Both the position numbers and the translations under genes were made by a program. A stretch of DNA of 12,647 bases from Candidatus Sericytochromatia bacterium (GTDB lineage Bacteria; Cyanobacteriota; Sericytochromatia; UBA7694; JACMQJ01): the NCBI GenBank assembly GCA_014377055.1, contig JACMQJ010000513.1, positions 1 to 12,647 of the forward strand, read 5' to 3'. Shown one piece after another: positions 8,047-12,647 of the stretch. The notes beneath the pieces are model-generated. The model made no database searches. It was not told the origin of the DNA and worked only from the letters and a program-made list of their open reading frames with translations. The first letter of the stretch is position 1. Each line of letters begins with the position of its first letter.

Positions 8047-8772
8047 TTATCTTTTCTTAACTGTGATACATGTCCACATACCAAGAGTAAAAATATCACC
8101 TGCTTTAATGTCTACAGGTACTCCTGATACCAGTTCTACTGTGTTAATTTTGGTTCCATTAGAAGAACCCAATTCTAACGCTTGCCATAAACCACCTCGC
8201 GATTTGAGAAATTTCATATGACGATGTGAAACACCAGCATCATTTAAAGGTATTTCAGGATTAATATTTTTAGCACGATTTACTCTACCTACCAAATTTT
8301 CTTCCAAATCCAAATGAAAAATTCTTTCTTGCGTATTTTCTGGAAATGGGTTATCTAAATCTTCAACATACATGGAACGGTCAGCAGTAATAATTACTTT
8401 CAAATCAGGATGGACTGCATCATCTTGTAATGCATTTGTAATACTAGAAGGTACTGAAACAATAGAATTATCTACAGAAGTTAAAGCAATTAAATTATCT
8501 AATGCAGGATTAACTAAAGTCTGCAATTTGGATTGTTTATCATCAAAATTATAACCACACATCTCACAAAATTTTAAGTTTTTTTTGTGAGGAATATTGC
8601 ATTGTGGACAAGTTTCTGATGGTTTTCCTAAATTTAATTGTTCTAATACATCTATAACTGAATCATTAGTAGGGTTACCTAAGGATGATTGAGTACTTTC
8701 AATTTTAAAACCACAGACAGAACAGTAATCACTATCATCAGATGTGTGACCTTTAATACAGATATATGTCAT
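8047..8772 (-). CDS. FHA-domain protein with N-terminal double zinc ribbon
   Basis: In this 241-residue protein a first zinc ribbon uses Cys5, probably His9, Cys17 and Cys20, and a second is classical (Cys55, Cys58, Cys69, Cys72). After a linker comes an IITADRSMY motif (about 127-135) that I associate with FHA proteins of kinase/vWA clusters. A C-terminal FHA domain follows (about 155-241) with VGR (161-163), the phosphate-binding VSHRH (181-185) and SSNGT (203-207). All residues needed to bind phosphothreonine are present, so this should read the mark made by the PknG-like kinase. Unlike GarA/OdhI, I see no ETT-type phosphoacceptor motif just before the FHA domain. The Shine-Dalgarno is weak (AAGAAAG, about nine bases upstream). 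It lies 43 bases after the vWA gene and 34 before the membrane-protein gene. Confidence 0.92.
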   Translation of the reverse strand: MTYICIKGHTSDDSDYCSVCGFKIESTQSSLGNPTNDSVIDVLEQLNLGKPSETCPQCNIPHKKNLKFCEMCGYNFDDKQSKLQTLVNPALDNLIALTSVDNSIVSVPSSITNALQDDAVHPDLKVIITADRSMYVEDLDNPFPENTQERIFHLDLEENLVGRVNRAKNINPEIPLNDAGVSHRHMKFLKSRGGLWQALELGSSNGTKINTVELVSGVPVDIKAGDIFTLGMWTCITVKKR

Positions 8773-8815
8773 AATATAAATTCTTTCTTATTACTAAAAT
8801 TTAGTTTGAACAATT

Positions 8816-10099
8816 TTAAGTATTAGTAGGTGGCTTAGAGCGTCTAACAGTTCTAGTCCCCCCCATATCTAGACCTAAAACATCGGCTTTATTAGCACTT
8901 GACTTTATGCGAACAGTTCCCATGGAAACATCAACTATATCAACAACTTTTTTTAATCGTTTAGTAACTTCTTCATTTCCTGAATCTGCTGCAATTTTTA
9001 CTGCTTTTCCCAATAGTTTAGTAGCTTTATCAATATCCCCCAATGCTTGGGCTTCTAATCCTTCTTTAATTGAAGAAGCTAGCTCTGCCTGACCTGTGTA
9101 ATGAGCAACTTGAGAATTAATGCGAGTAGTTAATTGTACATTATCAGTCCAGCTTGCTACCACATTAGGTCCTACAATTTTAACAGGAATACCGTTTTCT
9201 TCATAGATAACCATGGGTCGGCACGCCAATACTTCATCACCAGATACACCTCCTGATAATTCAATGCCAATATGGTAGTCACGAGACTCTTTTCCCCAAG
9301 AACCAAGTGGAAAATCAATAATTTTTTCATCAACAATTTTTGCTAGCTTCATTAAATCGGTAATTTCAGGCATTACCTGTTTAACAGAGATAATTTTTGC
9401 TGATTTGGGAGACCAAAGGCGGAGAAATACATTAGCGACACCTAAATTACTGGCACTATTAATGGTATCCTTAAAGTCTTGCTCAAAATTGTCTCCAATT
9501 GTATCGGCTGAGCCTAGCAAAGAGCCAGCAATTAAACGCAATTGTTCAGGTCTCCAACCGACCCCAATTCCACGGCAATGGCACTGAAAAACTCCTTTAC
9601 AACTATCAAGGACATTAAGCAATAGTTTAGAATCATTAGTATCATTTTCTCCATCAGTTAAAAATTGTGCAATTTTAATAGTATTTGATGATGATTTAAA
9701 TTGTTTATTAGCTAAAACCAGTGCAGTACTCATAGCTGTTCCACCGTTAGCCACAACCTCTTTGACGGCTTTCTGAGCCTTAGCAATTGAATCTTCTGAT
9801 ACTTGGCAAAGAGGAATCAGTAGTTTTGCACTTGTATTAAATACAATAATGCTAAAACTGGCAGTAGAAGGAAGTAAACTGAGAGATTGTCTTAATGCAA
9901 TTTTTGCATGGTTTAATTTATCGTGTTCATTCATAGACCCTGAAACATCTAAAATATAGATAAAATCTAATTTAGAACTACCTTGGGGTACTTCTGCACT
10001 ATTTGCTATCGTTAGTACTGCATCTGTTCTATTGTTTCCTAATGCCAAATGGGGATTATAAAAACTCTCAATAGTAAACGACATATTTTGTTCTTTCAT
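8816..10099 (-). CDS. vWA-domain protein, first gene of the kinase/FHA/PP2C operon
   Basis: The 427-residue protein has a von Willebrand factor A domain at about 43-220 with an intact metal-ion-dependent adhesion site: DVSGS (Asp51, Ser53, Ser55), GGTAMS (Thr121) and TDG with Asp149. It can therefore bind a divalent cation and, through it, a protein ligand. A beta-rich middle follows, then a two-helix segment around 335-390. The short basic tail contains GTRTVRR (Thr415 and Thr417), a possible phosphothreonine site for the FHA partner. There is no signal peptide or membrane helix, so it is cytosolic. ATG 10099 is the longest start. ATG at 10084 (codon 6) is an alternative with AAAGAA upstream, and neither has a strong Shine-Dalgarno. 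A good promoter lies about 100 bases upstream, so this gene heads the operon. Its partner and output are unknown. Confidence 0.92.
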   Translation of the reverse strand: MKEQNMSFTIESFYNPHLALGNNRTDAVLTIANSAEVPQGSSKLDFIYILDVSGSMNEHDKLNHAKIALRQSLSLLPSTASFSIIVFNTSAKLLIPLCQVSEDSIAKAQKAVKEVVANGGTAMSTALVLANKQFKSSSNTIKIAQFLTDGENDTNDSKLLLNVLDSCKGVFQCHCRGIGVGWRPEQLRLIAGSLLGSADTIGDNFEQDFKDTINSASNLGVANVFLRLWSPKSAKIISVKQVMPEITDLMKLAKIVDEKIIDFPLGSWGKESRDYHIGIELSGGVSGDEVLACRPMVIYEENGIPVKIVGPNVVASWTDNVQLTTRINSQVAHYTGQAELASSIKEGLEAQALGDIDKATKLLGKAVKIAADSGNEEVTKRLKKVVDIVDVSMGTVRIKSSANKADVLGLDMGGTRTVRRSKPPTNT

Positions 10100-10109
10100 G
10101 GTTTTTATC

Positions 10110-10125
10110 TACTAATATATTAGTA
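10110..10125. repeat. Perfect 16-bp palindrome upstream of the vWA gene
   Basis: TACTAATATATTAGTA reads the same on both strands. It lies 11 bases before the longest vWA start codon, within the predicted 5' leader. It could be an operator for a dimeric regulator or a small leader hairpin. It is AT-rich apart from one C/G pair per arm, so chance is not excluded. Confidence 0.45.
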
Positions 10126-10174
10126 ATGTTTTTCCGATCTAACTTTGCCACCTCGAAATTCAGTTAAAATCAAC

Positions 10175-10209
10175 TTTTCGTTTATGGCTTATGTAATTAT
10201 AAGCGAAAA
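10175..10209. promoter_or_regulatory. Inverted repeat overlapping the operon promoter (candidate operator)
   Basis: On the + strand TTTTCGTTTAT (10175-10185) and ATAAGCGAAAA (10199-10209) are inverted copies, differing at one position that would still pair as G-T in RNA, with a 13-base centre. The right arm covers the -10 box of the minus-strand promoter and the left arm falls about where transcription starts. A repressor bound here would block the operon. In RNA the same arms could only partly form, because the start site lies between them. Function is inferred from position. Confidence 0.45.
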
Positions 10210-10225
10210 CATTGAATTTAATCAA
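10196..10225 (-). promoter_or_regulatory. Sigma70-type promoter of the vWA-to-PP2C operon
   Basis: On the minus strand a perfect TATAAT (+ strand 10196-10201) is preceded after 18 bases by TTGATT (10220-10225), four of six matches to the -35 consensus. Transcription would start near 10189 and leave a leader of about 90 bases before the vWA start codon. It is the best promoter-like match I found in the window, and it stands in front of a six-gene same-strand run. Confidence 0.6.
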
Positions 10226-10740
10226 CAATTTTCTACGTCAGGTAATAAACTTTACAAAAGAGGTGAATCTAAGTCTAGAAAATTCCTATAAAAGCTAAAG
10301 ATTTTTCAAAAAAAGAAAGTCTTCACAAAATTAAGATTAACACAAATAACTATGATATTAACGATTCTCCATACTATATAGCAAGATTTAACTTTTCCGT
10401 TTTTATACTTTTAAACTCCCACTTAAAACCTTTTAAGTCCTCCAAGTAACTATTGGTATGCTGCTCTCCTACAATGGATGCGAGTTGAGAGGAAGTGAAC
10501 ATCTTCCACATAGTTGTATCAAAATTATCGCCTTCAAATGAGCAATCAGAATTCGTTTTCATAGTTTTTTAGTGTTCAATATGTTTTTTCTTACCACAAT
10601 CGGCAGGTGTACTTCACACATAAGAAAAATTAAAAAATTTAATATGTTTAGTAAGAAATTAACACAACTTTATAGCTCAGAGGTCTGATGTACTTGTAGT
10701 CGTGATATAAACTCAAAAAAAGCTAACATAAATCTAATTT
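10226..10740. other. Largely non-coding stretch between the operon promoter and the 264-residue gene
   Basis: This AT-rich stretch contains one doubtful 62-codon ORF (10374-10562, listed separately) and no tRNA or clear terminator. A short minus-strand reading frame around 10570-10612 spells TPADCGKKKHIEH before a stop. Its PADCG motif also occurs in the neighbouring 264-residue protein, and the underlying DNA (10594-10611 and 10997-11014) matches at 15 of 18 bases. The stretch may be the remains of a decayed gene. Confidence 0.4.
10374..10562 (-). CDS. Doubtful small ORF or gene remnant, 62 residues
   Basis: The predicted peptide begins MKTNSDCSFEGDNFD and contains a WKMFTSSQLASIVGEQH segment. 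Its mixed composition, with two Trp and one Cys, is more protein-like than most random AT-rich ORFs. There is no Shine-Dalgarno before the ATG. It starts six bases after the stop of a short frame ending KKKHIEH, which could mean a broken gene. No family recognised. It may be a genuine small protein, a C-terminal remnant, or chance. Confidence 0.3.
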   Translation of the reverse strand: MKTNSDCSFEGDNFDTTMWKMFTSSQLASIVGEQHTNSYLEDLKGFKWEFKSIKTEKLNLAI

Positions 10741-11535
10741 TTAGGGGTTTTGTTTAAAATTAGGTTCTATTTTAGCAAATTTAGCTCTCATATCTTCAAT
10801 TTTTTCATTATTAAATGATATTATTTTTTTATCATCATTTTTTTGACCAAAGATAAATTCTATAACTGATTTTAAATTATCAGTTTTTTTGCTTGTAATT
10901 GCGTTATTTAAAGACTTTTCTTTTCCAAATGCACTATATTCCTTTATAAGGCGAGCATTTAATTGTTCAAAACTTTGGGTGGCAATTAATTCCGATCCAC
11001 AATCAGCAGGTCCATCAGACCCACTAATAACGTGCCTTCGTAAGTAAATTACACTTTTATCGTCAAAATTATAAATACCAGGGGTTTTTTCGTTTTCTGG
11101 AAGTCTAGGTAGGTCAATAAAAGAACTTGAAATTTTAGACAGTATTTTTTCCATATTTTTACTGTAATATGATTCAACATATGAAAGACTATAATTATAG
11201 TTTCCAACAAGATCTCTGGGGCGATATGAAGTACTCTTATCTGATTCGTAACTAAGGTCATAATTAGATGGCGTTGATGAATTTGGTAATTCAGTAGTTT
11301 TTGTTGAGTCCAATTCATTTAACATTAATAAACTCACTGTTGCCAAATTTAAATCAGTAATATTTTTATCATAGAATATCTTGTAAGTGTCATAAACTAC
11401 TTTGTTAGTTGTTCTTTCATGAAAATTTAACTGAAAACTATTGTCTTCATTTTTAACTATTTTAATTAATATTTTATCATTCAAAATATCATTTAAAATG
11501 TCTTCTTTTTCTTCTTGCATTATTTTAGTATTCAT
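10741..11535 (-). CDS. Orphan 264-residue protein, function unknown
   Basis: The ATG at 11535 has a TAGGA site (+ strand 11543-11547) seven to eight bases upstream, which supports this start over the second Met at codon 6. The protein has no signal peptide and no membrane segment. It opens with an acidic/basic helical stretch (EEKEDILNDILND). A Ser/Thr/Tyr-rich middle (about 75-120) follows, then a segment LRRHVISGSDGPADCGSEL at about 167-185 holding its only Cys, and a Lys-rich C-terminus. I recognise no domain. A shorter antiparallel-free frame within the same interval is a shadow and was ignored. It is an isolated gene, lying between the kinase operon and the tRNA pair and on the same strand as both. 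It could be an accessory cargo gene. Confidence 0.72.
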   Translation of the reverse strand: MNTKIMQEEKEDILNDILNDKILIKIVKNEDNSFQLNFHERTTNKVVYDTYKIFYDKNITDLNLATVSLLMLNELDSTKTTELPNSSTPSNYDLSYESDKSTSYRPRDLVGNYNYSLSYVESYYSKNMEKILSKISSSFIDLPRLPENEKTPGIYNFDDKSVIYLRRHVISGSDGPADCGSELIATQSFEQLNARLIKEYSAFGKEKSLNNAITSKKTDNLKSVIEFIFGQKNDDKKIISFNNEKIEDMRAKFAKIEPNFKQNP

Positions 11536-11850
11536 AATAAATTCCTATTTTAAAAAATTGTGTTGAAAGGGACTGGTTGATTTTGTGTGCTATTTGTAGT
11601 TGTCATATTTTATTTATATATCATATTAGAATTTTTTTTATTGTCCATTATTAGCAATCATAACTCAAAGCTAGTTCTACAATATTTCATTTAAAACTTA
11701 ATTTAATGGAGATGATATTAAATGATAAATTTAGATGTTTTGATGCAACCACTTTTTAATACATATTACTAAAATATGATTCAGGAGAAATAATATAAAA
11801 GCATTAGATTATTAAATAATTGCTGAACTCTATAAATAATAATACACATT
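11536..11850. other. Gene-free AT-rich stretch downstream of the tRNA
   Basis: About 315 bases lie between the 264-residue gene and the 3' end of the tRNA-Met. Only micro-ORFs under 20 codons are present (for example from ATG 11721 on the + strand). I see no GC-rich hairpin followed by T residues, so tRNA termination is not obvious. The leader and promoter of the 264-residue gene should be in here, but I cannot pick out a convincing -35/-10 pair. Confidence 0.5.
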
Positions 11851-11927
11851 TGGTGCGACATGCTAGATTTGAACCAGCGACCCAAGAATTATGAGTTCTT
11901 TGCTCTAACCAACTGAGCTAATGTCGC
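11851..11927 (-). tRNA. tRNA-Met (CAT), probably elongator
   Basis: All 77 bases fold as a cloverleaf on the minus strand. The acceptor GCGACAT pairs with ATGTCGC, with discriminator A and an encoded CCA. The D arm is GCTC/GAGC. The anticodon stem AAGAA/TTCTT closes loop CTCATAA with anticodon CAT, the variable loop is GGGTC, and the T arm is GCTGG-TTCAAAT-CTAGC. It is not initiator tRNA: position 1 pairs with 72 and the anticodon stem lacks the three G-C pairs. A lysidine-modified tRNA-Ile (also CAT in the gene) has a similar T arm and is the main alternative. It lies eight bases downstream of the broken tRNA-Leu, as in a tandem tRNA operon. Confidence 0.93.
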
Positions 11928-11935
11928 ATTAATAT

Positions 11936-11988
11936 TGGTGACTGAGGCCAGAATCGAACCGGCACTCCCGTTGAGGCGAGAGATTTTA
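11936..11988 (-). pseudogene. 3' fragment of tRNA-Leu: attachment-site scar of an integrated element
   Basis: On the minus strand the sequence runs from the anticodon loop to CCA: TTAAAATCTCT (end of the anticodon loop and 3' stem, consistent with anticodon TAA), a long variable arm, the T arm GCCGG-TTCGATT-CTGGC, the acceptor 3' strand CTCAGTC, discriminator A and CCA. The matching 5' half (acceptor GACTGAG, D arm) is missing. Upstream DNA is instead the coding end of an unknown gene. The long variable arm shows a class II tRNA, and the TTAAAA loop favours Leu over Ser. Tyrosine recombinases commonly insert in the anticodon loop or T arm and leave such a 3' copy at one junction. This fragment cannot make a tRNA by itself. 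Confidence 0.82.
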
Positions 11989-12477
11989 ACTGCCTGTGCT
12001 TAGTTCGTAGTGATCAGGATTTTTAATATCTTCATTAAAGTCTTCAATAAAAATATGATGACTGTCACCACTCATGCGAATTAGTTTATCCGCCTCTTTC
12101 CACATATCAAGCCAAGAAAGATTTTTTGGAGAGTCAAATCTTGTAATTTGTCCTTTGTAGTTGATTTGTTTGACTTTGGAGCTAAACGTATCACTCAACT
12201 GGGTTGCACTAACTTCACTAATTGACCAAATACTTTTAAGTTTAAGATCGTCAAAAATTTGAGAAAGTGCGTCGTAATTATCATCTGAATCTTTTTCTTC
12301 TTTCTCCCAAAAAGGTGTAAACACAGTTTTCATTTTTTGGGCAATTACATCAATTTGTTTGATGTGATTTGGATGAATAGTGCCTTCAAGGGATTGCTTG
12401 AGAGCAGAAATATTAGGGTACATGCTGGTTAGCAAATCAAAATCTTTTTTGCTGAGTGTAACTGTATCTTTGGTCAT
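11986..12477 (-). CDS. Unknown 163-residue protein at the end of an integrated element
   Basis: I place the start at ATG 12477, with AGGA five bases upstream. A longer in-frame reading from TTG 12519 would overlap the promoter -10 box and is unlikely. The protein begins MTKDTVTLSKKDFDLL, is acidic and mostly helical, has no Cys, and shows no signal peptide or membrane segment. Trp-containing helices occur at about 80-85 and 120-130. No domain recognised. Its TAA stop falls inside the tRNA-Leu fragment at the anticodon loop, so the gene's 3' boundary is the integration junction. It is either the last gene of an integrated element or a gene whose end was trimmed there. Transcription through it would also reach the tRNA-Met, whose own promoter should have been displaced with the 5' half of tRNA-Leu. 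Confidence 0.72.
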   Translation of the reverse strand: MTKDTVTLSKKDFDLLTSMYPNISALKQSLEGTIHPNHIKQIDVIAQKMKTVFTPFWEKEEKDSDDNYDALSQIFDDLKLKSIWSISEVSATQLSDTFSSKVKQINYKGQITRFDSPKNLSWLDMWKEADKLIRMSGDSHHIFIEDFNEDIKNPDHYELSTGS

Positions 12478-12507
12478 TTTAATCCTATTATGATTGTCAG
12501 TGAATCT

Positions 12508-12535
12508 ATTATATAACAAGTTGCTATTAAATAGC
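12508..12535 (-). promoter_or_regulatory. Promoter -10 with inverted repeat upstream of the 163-residue gene
   Basis: The minus strand has a perfect TATAAT (+ strand 12508-12513), about 30 bases before the ATG at 12477. No good -35 hexamer is seen. A perfect inverted repeat GCTATT-A-AATAGC (12523-12535) occupies the spacer and -35 area, a typical position for a regulator site. That could mean activator dependence or repression of this gene. Position is the only evidence for function. Confidence 0.4.
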
Positions 12536-12647
12536 TTAAATACTTATTAAGTGTTGTTTATTTTTCTAATTTTGTTCAGATTGAGGATTTGCTTAGCAGG
12601 TGTTAGTTTCATATTTTTCTTAATATTTATTAAATATACAAAGTTTA

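Noticed and set aside
10285..10325. A possible hairpin with a T-rich loop as terminator on the minus strand
   Set aside because: The arms pair imperfectly (about four plus three pairs) and there is no T tract after the stem.
10669..10705. A TAGCTCAG-like stretch resembling a tRNA D arm
   Set aside because: No matching acceptor, anticodon or T arm can be folded around it on either strand.
12478..12519. Upstream in-frame TTG start adding 14 residues to the 163-residue protein
   Set aside because: The extension overlaps a perfect TATAAT promoter box and has no ribosome site, while the ATG at 12477 has AGGA at good spacing.
12547..12612. A 21-codon minus-strand micro-ORF (starts MKLTPAKQIL) with tandem TAA stops
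   Set aside because: Too short to judge, only a weak AAGAAA upstream, and no recognised leader-peptide features.
1..12647. CRISPR arrays, insertion sequences, transposase or integrase genes
   Set aside because: I saw no regularly spaced repeats and no transposase or recombinase motifs within the window. The integrase predicted for the tRNA-Leu element must lie outside.

Overview
The window reads as an AT-rich (low-GC) gammaproteobacterial chromosome segment. The support is a tRNA of gammaproteobacterial type with encoded CCA, a patatin/DUF3734 protein of the kind common in Proteobacteria, and AGGA-type ribosome sites in front of several genes. A Moraxellaceae-like source is possible, but the sequence alone does not fix the genus.

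Left edge (1-2211, + strand): the C-terminal end of a patatin-like phospholipase with a DUF3734 tail, then a very AT-rich 574-residue orphan protein. Its 3' end overlaps the end of the next, opposing operon by 14 bases.

Core (2198-10225, - strand): a six-gene operon read right to left. The order is vWA-domain protein, double-zinc-ribbon FHA protein, four-TM double-sensor membrane protein (GlnX-like), coiled-coil protein, PknG-like Ser/Thr kinase (zinc ribbons, kinase, TPR-like tail), and a PP2C phosphatase with two zinc ribbons. A good sigma70-type promoter precedes the first gene. It sits inside an inverted repeat, and a second perfect 16-bp palindrome lies between it and the start codon. 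I read the operon as one Ser/Thr phospho-signalling pathway. The membrane protein would sense something in the periplasm, the kinase would write phosphothreonine, the FHA protein would read it, the PP2C would erase it, and the vWA and coiled-coil proteins would be scaffold or output. It resembles the GlnX-GlnH-PknG glutamate-sensing system of Actinobacteria, but no GlnH-like binding protein is encoded here.

Right part (10226-12647): a 0.5-kb stretch with one doubtful 62-residue ORF, an orphan 264-residue gene, a gene-free 0.3-kb stretch, and an intact tRNA with anticodon CAT (probably elongator tRNA-Met). Eight bases upstream of that tRNA is only the 3' portion of a tRNA-Leu, broken in the anticodon loop and joined directly to the end of an unknown 163-residue gene. 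This is the typical scar of an element integrated into a tRNA gene. The DNA from about 11989 to the right edge is therefore probably the end of an integrated element, and an intact tRNA-Leu is predicted beyond the window.
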